A DNA stretch of 51,831 bases, taken from positions 12,469-64,299 of the forward strand of contig PDIM01010350.1 in NCBI GenBank assembly GCA_002811675.1. The letters are read 5' to 3'. This document shows positions 33,492 through 44,303 of the stretch, piece by piece; position 1 is the stretch's first letter; every line of letters starts with the position of its first letter. The position numbers and the translations under genes were made by a program. The notes under the pieces were generated by a model. It was not told where the DNA came from. It was given only the letters and a program-made list of their open reading frames with translations, and did not search any database. This DNA is from Ichthyosporea sp. XGB-2017a (taxonomy: Eukaryota; Opisthokonta; Ichthyosporea).

Positions 33492-35021
33492 ATGGTTGGG
33501 GCGGTAGTTGAAAAAAAGAGTGTGCATGGAACTCAAAGGATCATTGCCCAGTTGCAAGATGAGAGCGGGGCTGTTGCGGGGCCACCTTTAGATCTGCCTC
33601 TTGACGTTGATACTTCTCAGCTAAATGTGGTGCTAAATCAGCTGCTGAAGGCTCAGCGAGAAATGAAAAAGGGCAAAAATGAAGGGGATGGGGAAGATGA
33701 CGAAGTTGATGACGACGAGGAGACACCATATTCGTTTTATGTGAATGATGAAGAGATTATGTCCTCTGTAAGTGACGTGGTTGCGAAACAGGCGATATCT
33801 ACGGAACAAACCCTTGTAATTGTGTACCAACCGCAATCTGTGTTTAAGATTCGTGCCGTCACAAGATGTTCTGGAACCATGCCTGGGCATGAGGAGGCTG
33901 TTTTATCGTGTAGATTCTCTCCCGATGGACAGATGCTTGCCAGCGGCTCTGGAGATTGTACTGTGCGTTTTTGGGATATACATACACAGACGCCACGTCA
34001 CACATGTAAGGCGCATAAAAACTGGGTATTATGTATAGAGTGGACGCGTGATGCAAAATACGTTATATCAGGGGGAATGGACAATGATTTATATGTGTGG
34101 AATCCCCAGACAGGGAAACTCGCTGTGTCGAACCCATTCAGAGGACACCGTAAGTGGATAACATCGATTAGCGCCGAACCTTACCACGTGAACCCAAAGT
34201 GTAATAGATTTGCTTCCGCGTCAAAGGACGGAACTGTTCGCATATGGGACATTATTCAGAAGCGATGCATAATGACCCTGGGGCAACACACTGCCTCGGT
34301 GACATGCGTGACTTGGGGAGGGAATGGCCTAATCTATACCGCCTCACAGGACCGCTCGGTTAAAGTGTGGAGGGCTTCTGATGGGGTGCTATGCCGAAGC
34401 TTGGAGGGGCATGCACATTGGATTAATCATTTGGCTCTAAATGTTGATTATGCGTTGAGAACAGGTCCTTTTGATCACAGGGGAATTCGTCCAAGTGGGG
34501 ACGAGGCTGCCAAGGAAGAAGCGCTGAAGCGATATGAAAATGCTCTTGGGAAAGGAGATGGGGGCAAAGGTTCGGGTATCGAACGTCTTGTATCGGGATC
34601 AGATGATTTTACAATGTACATGTGGCACCCTAGTGAATCCAAAAAGCCCGTTCTTCGCATGACTGGCCATCAACAGTTGATTAATCATGTTAGCTTTTCA
34701 CCGGATGGAAATGTTGTTGCTAGTGCTTCGTTTGACAAATCTGTTAGACTTTGGAATGGGAAGACGGGGCAATACAGAGCCACTCTGCGTGGGCATGTTG
34801 GAAGTGTCTATCAGTGTTGCTGGTCTGCCGACTCTCGATTGTTGCTTAGTGGAAGCAAAGATAGTACACTTAAAATCTGGAGTGTTAAAGGAAATGGTAA
34901 AATGCTAAAGGAGCTTCCGGGGCATTCTGACGAAGTCTATACTGTTGATTGGTCTCCTCGCGAGGGAGAAAAGGTAGTTTCGGGGGGGAAAGACAAGGTT
35001 CTTAAGCTTTGGTCGCGTTAG
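33492..35021 (+). CDS. NLE1: Notchless/Rsa4 WD40 protein (NLE1 homologue)
   Basis: 509 aa, one exon; the ATG at 33492 is used. It is a ribosome-assembly factor of the pre-60S particle: its N-terminal ubiquitin-like (NLE) domain is pulled by the AAA ATPase Rea1/Midasin to drive remodelling. The NLE domain covers about 12-100 (RIIAQLQDESG, then VYQPQSVFKIRAVTRC). Eight WD40 repeats fill the rest, with GH...WD-type repeats such as GHEEAVLSCRFSPDGQ and the C-terminal GGKDKVLKLWSR. Residue-level similarity to animal NLE1 is very high throughout, including the insertion before the sixth blade. It is next to NOP56 (tail to tail), another ribosome-biogenesis gene. Confidence 0.97.
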   Translation: MVGAVVEKKSVHGTQRIIAQLQDESGAVAGPPLDLPLDVDTSQLNVVLNQLLKAQREMKKGKNEGDGEDDEVDDDEETPYSFYVNDEEIMSSVSDVVAKQAISTEQTLVIVYQPQSVFKIRAVTRCSGTMPGHEEAVLSCRFSPDGQMLASGSGDCTVRFWDIHTQTPRHTCKAHKNWVLCIEWTRDAKYVISGGMDNDLYVWNPQTGKLAVSNPFRGHRKWITSISAEPYHVNPKCNRFASASKDGTVRIWDIIQKRCIMTLGQHTASVTCVTWGGNGLIYTASQDRSVKVWRASDGVLCRSLEGHAHWINHLALNVDYALRTGPFDHRGIRPSGDEAAKEEALKRYENALGKGDGGKGSGIERLVSGSDDFTMYMWHPSESKKPVLRMTGHQQLINHVSFSPDGNVVASASFDKSVRLWNGKTGQYRATLRGHVGSVYQCCWSADSRLLLSGSKDSTLKIWSVKGNGKMLKELPGHSDEVYTVDWSPREGEKVVSGGKDKVLKLWSR

Positions 35022-35097
35022 TTTGGAATTAGTGGTACGTCCATAATTTCACATGTACATTTCTTCGTCCAATTCATTTGTGTATTTACTTTTGTAG

Positions 35098-35103
35098 AAT
35101 AAA
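35098..35103 (+). terminator. poly(A) signal of NLE1
   Basis: AATAAA 76 bases past the stop. Confidence 0.5.
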
Positions 35104-35333
35104 AGGAAAAGCGATATCCTAGTGGTTTAAGAGACACAATTCTCTACCTGACGTTTATCTACCCTTCACACCTTTACTTGAATTTTCAAAAAAAAGTTTA
35201 TTAGCAAAATTATTTTCTTTTTTTCTTTTTATATAATAAACGTGTGATCCAAAATAGACCATCGCGATACTGAAACAAAATAACATGGTGGGATGAAAGA
35301 ATATTAGGATGCAGCGTTATGTCGAATAAGCAC

Positions 35334-37070
35334 TTACTCCTTGTTCTTCTTCTTCTTCTTCTTCTTGTCCTTTTTCTTATCGCTACTTGGTTCCTCTTTG
35401 GCCTTTTTAGAGGGCGATTCATCAGCACTATCATCAGCCTTGCGTTTCTTGTCCTTCTTTTTCTTGTCCTTCTTTTTCTCCTTCTTTTCTTCCTTCTTTG
35501 GTGACACTTCAGCTACTTCGCCATCATTCAAATCCTCAATAACACTCTGCATACAGTCAATGTTCTTTCTGGGAGCATCACCAGTTTCGTAAAATCTAAG
35601 TCTTTCTTCGACCTGTTCTTTCATAATAGTACCAAACTTGTCTGTGGGTGCATCATTAAAGCAATCGATTCTTGAAGCAATGGAGCATTTGTTGGCAAGA
35701 TATCTGGAAATACGTCCCTTATTCTTTTGTCCAGCTTTACCAATGAATGTAGAGTGGAAGATAAGTCCATATTTAGGTGTGTTTCCTTTGGTTTTCAAGG
35801 CTCTAAACAAGGCCTTTTCGGCACCCAAAATCTGAACCGTAGAGGCAGGGTACTTGGCAAGGTTGGTCAGAGAACCCGCATGTGAAATAAGTCTGGCACC
35901 AACCATTTCTCCAATGAGGGCACCAAGATTTGGCGCAACGTTGTTCATTTTGTTGGTCAAGTATTCGTGCAACTTGGCTCTGTAGTCAGTCAAAGCAATA
36001 ACTCTATTGGCAAAACTGTGAATGTTTTTCAAATCAAGCTCAGCAATATCCATACCCATTGAACTTCTAGCGGCGTCGAAAATTTGCTTAGCCTTGGAAG
36101 CATCCTGGCAAATTTCCTCCAAGTCCTCCACTTTCTTTTCGGACAAGGTTTTACGGTCGCTGATGTATTTCGCCACCTTTGCAAATGTGAGGTTCTCGTT
36201 TACAATTTTAACAAGTTCGGGAAAGTGGTAGGAATACCATTCTCTCAAACGCATTGAAAACAAATTCACATCCTTATCAAGCTGGTCCAAGATAGCGATA
36301 GCCTGGATGATCATATTATCGACTCTGTTGACATTAAACTTCACCTTACAACGAGAATAACTATGTCCCAGACCTAATTGCGCCTTACTAAAGTCAGATT
36401 CTTTCAAAGCCTTAATAAACTTGGCAAAGTAGAGACGAATACCCCTCAAAAGCTCGGTAATGACTTCCCCACTTTTGCATGGAACGTTCAATTCTTCCTG
36501 AATAACATTTCCGAGTTTGGCTTCGCTAACACCCAGTACATATTTCGCCTTTTTTACACTCTTAACTTTAGGAAGATTCATCTCAATAAAGGATTTCAAA
36601 TGATCGTGCATAATACCTTCGGAAATAGAGTTAATATTCTCCAAAGCATGCTGTGCAGTTTTAAAGGGAAGAAAAGCTTTAAGCTTCACGATTTTGCCAA
36701 ACTTTGACAAGTCAGTAATAGCCGCCTGGACAGCAGGCAATTCAATGCCAATGTCTTCAGATTCCCCGGCTTCAAACAGGGCATATCCTGATGCGGACTC
36801 AAACAATACATACATAGCCTATAAATCAATCAAAAGAAAAAAAAAACAAATATGCAACTTAGTAATTCATTTCGAAGACAGTATGTTTCCCATTAACAAT
36901 GAGCACGCTAACGCAAATTACACTGGCGATCTTTTGCATTCACGCCTCTCGATAGAAATGCTCCCGATGCGCCCGAATCCCCAAACACGAATCCCCGATG
37001 TCTTCCACATAGCGTTTGACCCATCCCAGTCGTCCCGAACAATTTTAATCTGTGGATCGCTACTTACCAT
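35334..37070 (-). CDS. NOP56: NOP56, box C/D snoRNP core protein (intron after the ATG)
   Basis: The main exon is 36818-35334. It opens with GCT ATG TAT and could start at that ATG (36815, 493 aa). A better model adds a first exon whose only coding bases are the ATG at 37070-37068, directly followed by GTAAGTAG; with the TTTATAG acceptor ending at 36819 this gives a 249-base intron and a 495-aa protein starting M-A-M-Y-V-L-F-E, which fits the N-terminus of other NOP56 proteins better. Role: scaffold of the snoRNPs that 2'-O-methylate rRNA, and 60S assembly. The Nop domain (about 170-410, [18 protein letters not shown], then [19 protein letters not shown]) binds the kink-turn RNA. The C-terminus is the usual Lys-rich KKD/KKK tail, built on a (CTT)n run. 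Confidence 0.96.
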
Positions 37071-37667
37071 GGTGTTGCTGCTCTTGCTAATCCCTGGTGC
37101 AGGTACAATACAGGTATAACAGGATATCAGATTGAGAGAAGTACAACAATGAAAGCACTGGAAAGATATATGTGAGGAGGAAGAAGCAGCAGAAATAATA
37201 CACCAAGGAAGGGGGGCCAGGGATCAGCTGGATCAGGGAATGATCATAGTGAAACTGGAGGGGGGTTAGGGGGGTTGTATGGGAAATCCAATAGATACCA
37301 CAATAAGGGCAGCTGCACGTGGAACCACCGCTGCTACAGTAGCTGGGCCATTATTATCATAGCTGTGTGGCTATTTATTTCATGGTGAGTGAGTGAGTGA
37401 GTGTAATGTAGCGCATGGCCAGTAGCCACTCTCTCCAGCGAGAGAGAACACACAGAGAAAGCGGCAGCCAGAGGGAGATAACAGGGAGGCCACTGTGCTA
37501 TAACAACGCCCTACACTATTGTACTCTTAGAGCTGACTCTTGAGCCAGCTTTCCCAGTCGACTTATATTGTCCACTCGGCTAGACCCTCCAGTACTCTCC
37601 AAGTGGATTAACTACCATAGCAAATCATTGAGCAAGGGATGCAGGTACGGACATACATTAGTTAAAG
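37071..37667. promoter_or_regulatory. divergent 5' region: NOP56 / FKBP-TPR
   Basis: 597 bases. It contains CAGCTGCACGTGG near 37310, GCTACAGTAGCTGG near 37332, CATAGCTGTG near 37359 and a (GTGA)n run at about 37386-37402. No gene is seen. Confidence 0.4.
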
Positions 37668-38609
37668 ATGCAAGATAACTTATCTGTTGGAAATGTGATT
37701 GACCTCTCCAATGGGGAGGGAAAGCTATTGAAGCGGGTGCTGCGCGAAACTGCAGAAGGAGCAGAGCAGAAGGGAATGCGGCCTGAAAAGGGAGATCGAT
37801 GCTTTGTGCATTATGTTGGGACATTGGCACGGAATGGGGAAGAGTTTGATAGCAGCAGGAAGCGGGGCGAGCCCTTGGAGTTCAAGCTTGGGGGAGGGCA
37901 GGTTATTAGCGGATGGGACGAAGGTGTGGCCTCTATGTGTGTGGGTGAACTCGCTGTTCTGACATGCGCCCCCGAGTATGCATATGGTGAGGGTGGAGCT
38001 GCACCAGCTATTGGGCCTAATGAAACTCTGAATTTTGAAGTCGAACTGGTTGATGTGATTGAGAGTATGGATCGTCCCGCAAAGCGCTTGGAGGTTGTCA
38101 TGAGGCACCGTGCAAAGGGGAACGAAATGTTTAAGCAGGAATCATACGCACAAGCCTTTTTTGAGTATGACGATGGTGTGACAACCTTGGAACAACTTCC
38201 AGATATTGATTCAGACGAAGAGGTTACTGCTCATGGCCTAGATGCGAAAGAAGTTCGAGAACTGCGATTGGCCTTGTATTCCAATGGGACATTTGCCCTT
38301 TACAAGGATCAAAAGTATACCAAAGCAGTGGAGTTTGGTAAGAGAGGGGCTGCGGTTGCTGAGCGAGTGGGGGCATGTCGTTCTTTATGGGTGAAGATTC
38401 TGTTTCGCTTGGGATGTAGTGAGATGGAATGTCACGACTACGACAACGCATTGCAGAACCTCGAAAAAGGCCTGGCCATCGAGAAGAGTAGCCCTGAATG
38501 TGATTCGAAAATGGTAGCGCAGTTTACGAGAAGTATCGCACTTGCGAAGAAAAAGAAGACACAGTTGCAAAATGCTGAGAAGAGCATGTATGGAAAGATG
38601 TTCCAGTAA
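37668..38609 (+). CDS. FKBP-type peptidyl-prolyl isomerase with TPR repeats
   Basis: 313 aa, one exon. One FKBP domain (about 30-132: GDRCFVHYVGTL, EFDSSRKRGEP, VISGWDEGVASMCVGE, YAYGEGG) binds FK506 and isomerises X-Pro bonds. The aromatic pocket residues (Y49, F60, D61, W83, Y105-type positions) appear conserved. Three TPR units (about 145-290) follow, for binding the MEEVD tail of HSP90; a YSNGTFALYKDQKYTKAVEF helix pair is clear. The end KSMYGKMF resembles the C-terminus of FKBP51/52, which have two FKBP domains; here only one is present. Likely role, by family: HSP90 co-chaperone in the cytosol. Confidence 0.95.
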   Translation: MQDNLSVGNVIDLSNGEGKLLKRVLRETAEGAEQKGMRPEKGDRCFVHYVGTLARNGEEFDSSRKRGEPLEFKLGGGQVISGWDEGVASMCVGELAVLTCAPEYAYGEGGAAPAIGPNETLNFEVELVDVIESMDRPAKRLEVVMRHRAKGNEMFKQESYAQAFFEYDDGVTTLEQLPDIDSDEEVTAHGLDAKEVRELRLALYSNGTFALYKDQKYTKAVEFGKRGAAVAERVGACRSLWVKILFRLGCSEMECHDYDNALQNLEKGLAIEKSSPECDSKMVAQFTRSIALAKKKKTQLQNAEKSMYGKMFQ

Positions 38610-38627
38610 GTGCCTGGAGCAATGCAC

Positions 38628-38633
38628 AATAAA
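38628..38633 (+). terminator. poly(A) signal of the FKBP-TPR gene
   Basis: AATAAA 18 bases past the stop. Confidence 0.55.
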
Positions 38634-38937
38634 CCAAAACCCCAATGTAGATAGATAGGAAACCAACAATGAACAATATTGACCGATGATAATTGCAAGT
38701 GCCAAAAAGGTGCTACCTCTGCCCCCCCTTCTCTGTTCTCCATCCTCCATCCCCTAAGCACCCCTTGACAAGTCTCATCATGTGCACCACCACCGCGGAC
38801 ATGAGCAAGCGGGTTGGTTTTGGTTTTACGTGTCTCGCGTTACACAAACGTTGACGCTTATGGATTTAACGACCAAGACGAACGAAACAAGAACGAGTTT
38901 GTAATTTGATTTACCATATAGTTTATTGTTTAGTAGG

Positions 38938-39427
38938 ATGGCGGGATTATTGTCCGGAGTTAGATTTGGCGTTTCAAAAGCGCTCAATTACCCTCTTGCG
39001 AATAAGTACAGTTTGTGCGCTCTTTCTGATGTGAATCGAAAATATGCCACCCAGACGATCCAAAAACTGAGTGCCGAAGAAAGGGAAACAAAGCTGAAAG
39101 GTACTTTTCGTCTGATTTAAAAGAGTTTGATTTAATTGCTTATTTATCTGCAAACAAAATACTTACCTTAATTCTCTTTTTGCAAAAGAAATTGACGGGT
39201 GGCGTGTAGTGGAAGATCGGGATGCCATATACAAAGAATATGTATTTAAGGATTTTAATGAGGCTTTTGGGTTTATGTCTCGAGTAGCACTTAAGGCAGA
39301 TAAAATGGATCATCACCCTGAGTGGTTCAACGTGTACAACAGGGTTAACATTACTCTCAGCACACATGACTGTGGAGGGTTATCCGTTCGTGATATTGAG
39401 TTAGCCAAGTTCATTAATACTCTGTAA
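38938..39427 (+). CDS. pterin-4a-carbinolamine dehydratase (one intron)
   Basis: Two exons, 38938-39100 and 39189-39427, 133 aa. The intron is 88 bases with a weak GTACTT donor and an AAAAG acceptor; the frame and family alignment still require it. Role: dehydrates 4a-hydroxy-tetrahydropterin, recycling the cofactor of aromatic amino acid hydroxylases, or acting in folate/Moco-linked roles in protists and plants. The active-site motif [12 protein letters not shown] is present with both histidines, followed by STHDCGGLS. The first 40 residues (basic, few acids, [13 protein letters not shown]) look like a mitochondrial presequence, and the mature domain starts near LSAEERE. Usual family length is about 100 aa. 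Confidence 0.92.
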
Positions 39428-39865
39428 GGGTGTTCCCTATAGCGGTCTGAGCAAGGCTCTTGGATACGTGTTACGCCTCCTCCTCCACCTCCACCACCTG
39501 CTCCTCCTCTTCCTCCTCCTCCACAGACTGGCTCCCTTTGTTGGTGCAGAAGGGGGCTTAACCCACACGACTATATAGCTAAGACCTGCATGAATAAAGA
39601 AACATTGCACCCTTGTCAAGTTACAATGAATATAGCAGTATTCCCCCTAACCCCACCCTTTCTGTGGCCAGGTATAACCATATTATCTGGAAGGAATAAT
39701 TTCGTACAATACCCCTCCTGGCTCCCTCCCGTGGCTTGTTTGGTTTATCACACTACTTCGTGTGTGTGTGTGTGTAGGATTTGGATTATTTGATTTGGAG
39801 GGTGGCCTATCGTGGGGCTTGCAAGAGGAGTTTCTTACTGAGGTGCAAGTGAGAATCAGTCGTGT
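39428..39865. other. pyrimidine-rich intergenic spacer
   Basis: A CCTCCTCCA-type low-complexity run covers 39477-39524, and a (GT)n run lies at about 39759-39776. No gene; it contains the dehydratase 3' UTR and the next gene's leader. Confidence 0.6.
39593..39598 (+). terminator. poly(A) signal of the dehydratase gene
   Basis: AATAAA 166 bases past the stop; a rather long 3' UTR for this region. Confidence 0.4.
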
Positions 39866-42129
39866 ATGATGAATGGTCAGAGTGGGGAGGCAAGAAGCCC
39901 ATTGGAGGAAGATACGTCACACCGAGGGCAGGGGTTAGAGGAAAGTAGTGAAGCTTCTTCAAGACTCAGGCATGAAGCTGCACCACAGAAGCAGTCAGCC
40001 CGCAGCGCCTTTTTAAATGAAGGACCAAATGTTGACGAGAAGATTTCTATATCAGCCTCTTTGAACAGTGTACCTACTGCAGACGGAAATGGTGAGGCTA
40101 TGCCTAAGTTCTCTAGCGTCTTTACAGAAAAGGAGGAGATTCAGAAATATGCCGAGAAGCGTGCCTATAAGGATATTGAAAAAGATTTTAATCCTACCTC
40201 TTCAAACGCGAATAGGCCAAAGCAACGCAAAACGCGAAGAAAAAATTCTGGTACTCATTACGAAGATTTAATCCTTGGAGACACGAGAGACACTGATGAG
40301 AGAGATATTGACGAAGCCTTTGTTAACACACTGAAGCCAGGTGATTACGTTGCACATATACCACCCGAGAAGGGTAAAGCCCCTCATGGATATGATTGTC
40401 TTGTATGTGACACGCAGATTTGTGATATGTCTGAGGACGGCCTTCGGAAACACAGAGAGGGGCGCAGACACCGAGAAAACTTAAAGAAGAAAAACATGGT
40501 TGAAGGACCACATTGCTATAGGCATTTAAGTAAGAAGCAAAAGAAATCGAATGTAGAAAAGCTGCGCACAGAAAGAAATGTTAGAATGAGGTGTAAAGTT
40601 TGTGATGCACCTGTAATGGATACTGGCGCGAATGCTTTGTTGAAGCATAGCCAGGGAAAAGCTCATATGCGTAAACTCAAAGACATGAACATGCAGGATG
40701 GCCCGGAGTGCTATGAAGATGGTCTTCATGGGTCAGTCACAGCCCCTCTTACAAGGCGCGAGAAGAGAATCGACAGAGAACAATTTGGCGGATCCATATA
40801 TATTAAGTGTGATTTATGCAACCCGAAGAAACCTTTTACAAGCGTTCACGTTGCAAAAGAGCATTTTAAAGGAAAAAAACACTCTGCAAACTACCAGGTA
40901 GCCAGCGAAGAAGAGCGGAGGTTGTGTGACGATTATGTAAAGGTACACTTAGGAAATGAATTTGCGTCTGACTACGAAGGGGCGATAAGAGTCTATGATA
41001 ATCGGGAGACTTTTAAGCGCTTCGGGACCCGCACGCCGTTTGGAAATGAGGCTGCTGGTGTTGTTGCTGTAAACCGTCAAGCAGGATTGCAAAGAACCCC
41101 AATTAAACCTGACAACGAACCAGCAATGCCACAGAGAATGGAATTGCAGATGTTTCGACCACCCTCTTCAAACCGCCAGATCCCCGAACAAACGTCGAGC
41201 GGCTCTGATAATCATTCACAGCATGACAGACGCTCTGTGCGACCGAGTATTGGCCCTCGAATTCGTTCAACAGGAGACAAACAGCAGCCGAATGGAAGCG
41301 GTGGCACTAGCGATTTGTGCATGCAGGATCAATCAAAAGTTAATTCCAATGCGGATGGTAAGTTGTGAACTTGAAATTTATAATCTTCCACTTTTTTTGT
41401 TTTGTTTCTGGTCACTTTGTGTGGGCCTTTTCTTATCAGTCTTTTGTTTTGATAGAGTCAAGTAATAGAAGTAAGGGCAAGGTACCCAATATTGAGCATC
41501 ATCGCGCAGACAGTGGTAATGAGAAAGATCCTGCAAGTAATGTTGCAGAGGCTACTCGGCAAACAGGCCCTACAGATATTGTTATTAGTACAACTGGACT
41601 TAGCATTGAGCAAAGAGAATTTGTGAATGAAATTTGCGAGGCAATGAAATGGACGTATTCAAAAAGTGTGACTAGAAGAACAACACATCTTATTTGCGGA
41701 AGAAGTGAGGGGTTGAAATATGTTCAGGCAAGCAATTGGAGAATATGGCGAGTGAGTATGCGCTGGCTTAAAAAGTGCATGTTGGGCAAAGGGCCAATTG
41801 ATCCAAGGCCCTTTCTGGTTGCCCCGAACACGAGTGCAAGGTGTCAGAAAAATGCGTTGAAAAGGGATTTCTGGAGGGCCTTTGAGCTGCACTCGGAGGG
41901 CCTGCACACCCAGTGCTTGCTTCAGAGATATCGTCGCTCGAAGGAAAATGAGCAGTCCAAAATATATTACGATGGCCAATTAGCGGCTCATAAAAGCTGC
42001 CAGCACGCTGAAATCAATGCGACGGAAAAAAAATATGAAAAAGCTATATATTCACTTACCCAATCCGCTAGAGAAATAGCTCAAACGCTTTGCGAAGAGC
42101 AAAGGAATCTGACTTTGACTGAAGGATGA
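39866..42129 (+). CDS. matrin/U1-type zinc fingers plus BRCT domain (one intron)
   Basis: Exons 39866-41357 and 41456-42129, 721 aa; the intron (98 bases) is GTAAGT...GATAG in phase 1. Three U1-like C2H2 fingers with C-x2-C...H-x5-H spacing start at C178, C243 and C315, each followed by a GKxH-type helix (REGRRHRENL, QGKAHMRKL, KGKKHSANY). This finger type usually binds double-stranded RNA or splicing RNAs. After a disordered linker, a BRCT domain spans about 538-620 (DIVISTTGL, TTHLICGRSEGLKYV, VSMRWLKKC), a phosphopeptide or DNA-end binding fold. The C-terminus is helical and charged. The combination suggests a nuclear link between RNA or chromatin and DNA damage signalling; that is inference. 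I do not know a named protein with this order. Confidence 0.88.
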
Positions 42130-42396
42130 ATGTGAGCTGTAAACTGGCTTTGGCCACATGATAGTCAGTTGATACTTTATTAGTTTGCTTTCGGAGGACA
42201 AATGGAATCTTGCTACAGCTAATTAACCAGTTCCCGAAATCTCGCAGCCTCTTGGAATATGTATCAACATGTGCTCCAGGCACATACCGAATCGCATCCC
42301 GTGCCAAAATACGCCTGTTTGGTGATGCTACCGATGACACTTCCGGATGTGTTTAGTGTCCAAGTGCTTCTGCTGGTGCTCAGTTCTTTTGCTTGT
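42130..42396. other. short convergent spacer
   Basis: 267 bases between stop codons of the ZnF-BRCT and ABHD18-like genes. A 90-codon minus frame crosses it but has no recognisable content and overlaps the BRCT gene. Confidence 0.5.
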
Positions 42397-43833
42397 TCAC
42401 AGACCTAACTTTGTAGATTTGGTATGCTGTAAAAATTCTATACCTTCTATTACAGCGTCCGTAAATCTCGAACGGCCTTGCAACATTGCGGATGATATGT
42501 GACCCCCTTTCATGTAGTAATGGCGGGATTTACCATCGGTTAGAGAATCCAAAATAAAGTTCATGTCTTTAGATATTTCAGGCGTAATAACCTTGTCATT
42601 CATGGCAGATACCGACACTGCAACCGTGACATGGTTGGAGGCAGGCTTCGAGCTTTGTTTCTTGGCTCTAGCCTCTAGAAGTCGTTCTCGCAGTTTCGGA
42701 ATGGCATACTTCTGAAATTGGTTGTAAACAGCACTATATGTTTCTTCATACGAATCGAGCTTACAATGTTTTTGCAAGCTGTCCCAGTCGTACAGAAGTC
42801 GATAGTCACTCTCCATCACTGCATGGGGGCCAGGACACCCCATACAGGGAACCAACGCAATATCTCTCTGTGCAAGCATCGCAGCATAGACAGCCAAACC
42901 CCCTCCTAGGGACACACCAGTAACCGCAAGCGGAATAGAGCTGCCATTACTTGCAACTGACAAATGCTTATCACACCATTGAAGCAATTTAGCACTTTCA
43001 ATGGATCCCACAAGTCCCAATCTACAGACATCAGCAACTGTTCGGTTAATAAAAGTAGGTTGGTAATGGGAAGGTCGCCGCTTACCATAGTAAGGAAGTG
43101 TAAGAAGAACTGCAATATAACCTTGCTTTGCAAGACGTCGAGCGTAGAATTCCGTGGCGTACACGTCCTCGTCTCCCGATGGGGGCAGATACAGCACGAT
43201 TCCCTTTGGAATAAACTCTTTTACTACACTGTTACAACTACTAGTTGGTGAACTTGTGTTCTCTTTAGCCATTCCATCTACATGGAGCGCTCTGAACATT
43301 TCTTGCATGTGATTAGAAGCTTGTTGAGGATACAGGAATTTAACATGGCCACGTGTTGACTCCTTGCACACGTACTCATGGGCTGGGGATAAGAATGACG
43401 CTTTGAAAGAACACACTCCTTTGAAGTATACGGGGGTTGTTCTGCTATCGAAATCCATGTTTATATCATGCAGAAAGCCTACGTCTCCATGCGCTGAAAG
43501 CTTTTCAAATAGGCCATCTGGAGTATGGACATCTCCAAAACCGTCTGTACAGAAGCGTCCAATTACAGGGGCACTATACAAAGGCACATAGTCAATCCAT
43601 GAAAGAATATGTGCTACACAATCCACGACATATCCACCCAAACCCGGAGAATTAGGCTTGACGTTACTCTCATCATTCAAATGGGTACTTGATCTTGAAT
43701 TTGCATTAAGCGCAGTGAAAAGAACATCTGGTATGAACACAGGAACATCGGCAATCAAGTTATTAACCTTGGTTATCCATGAACTAGAATCTATATTGAG
43801 GCATGCTGCCGGGTCTCTTTTGAGCAATTCCAT
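42397..43833 (-). CDS. ABHD18-like alpha/beta hydrolase
   Basis: 478 aa, one exon. The sequence follows the ABHD18 (former DUF2048) family: a YLPPSGDEDVY oxyanion region near 215-225, NPYYG-like LTLPYYGKRRP (244-253), and the nucleophile elbow TGVSLGGG with S308. The likely triad is completed by D413 (MNDKVI) and H445 (GGHIS). The family has a mitochondrial role, and a lipase activity on cardiolipin has recently been proposed for the animal protein; I cite this from memory and with caution. The first 90 residues differ from animal homologues and hold a moderately hydrophobic stretch (HILSWIDYVPLYSAPVIG). The substrate here is inferred at best. It is on the same strand as the TDP2-like gene upstream. 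Confidence 0.9.
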   Translation of the reverse strand: MELLKRDPAACLNIDSSSWITKVNNLIADVPVFIPDVLFTALNANSRSSTHLNDESNVKPNSPGLGGYVVDCVAHILSWIDYVPLYSAPVIGRFCTDGFGDVHTPDGLFEKLSAHGDVGFLHDINMDFDSRTTPVYFKGVCSFKASFLSPAHEYVCKESTRGHVKFLYPQQASNHMQEMFRALHVDGMAKENTSSPTSSCNSVVKEFIPKGIVLYLPPSGDEDVYATEFYARRLAKQGYIAVLLTLPYYGKRRPSHYQPTFINRTVADVCRLGLVGSIESAKLLQWCDKHLSVASNGSSIPLAVTGVSLGGGLAVYAAMLAQRDIALVPCMGCPGPHAVMESDYRLLYDWDSLQKHCKLDSYEETYSAVYNQFQKYAIPKLRERLLEARAKKQSSKPASNHVTVAVSVSAMNDKVITPEISKDMNFILDSLTDGKSRHYYMKGGHISSAMLQGRSRFTDAVIEGIEFLQHTKSTKLGL

Positions 43834-44303
43834 TGTACCGTGGCTCCACTAAATGGTGGCTCAAAAATCAATAAATAAATCAGCAATAAACTTTTAGTCT
43901 GCAATTCCACAGTGGCAAATCAATACTTTTTCCGGTGCATGCCAGTCCTGTTTATCCTTTATATATGACATTGTGGTAAGAGAAGAGGGTGGCTTTTCCA
44001 GCAGGCGGTGATGAGTGAGTGAGGTATCCTAATTCCTATGGCAAGGAGGATAGAATGAGTCATGAAGAGTGGAAATAATAATAATAACTGATACATGAAT
44101 CATGATGAGTCACCCCCTTGTGATACTAATTGATGATCATTTATTCTCACACGATGATGGCCCGCGCGAGTCAAAAGCTCTTGAAAATGCCAATTTGTGC
44201 AAAACACTCGTTATAGAGCAGCAGAGGAAGGAAGAAATAGATGGCGTAGCTCTTTCTTATCTTTGCAATTGCATGGCAATTGACAGCAACAGGGAGCTAA
44301 GTT
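43834..44303. other. 5' region of ABHD18-like / 3' region of TDP2-like
   Basis: 470 bases with AATAATAATAATAA near 44078 and TGAGTGAGTGAG near 44013. A 74-codon + frame at 44102 starts with ATG but overlaps the TDP2-like coding end and resembles no family. Confidence 0.4.

Noticed and set aside
42068-42340. 90-codon minus frame between convergent genes
   Set aside because: Overlaps the BRCT gene coding end and shows no recognisable motif.
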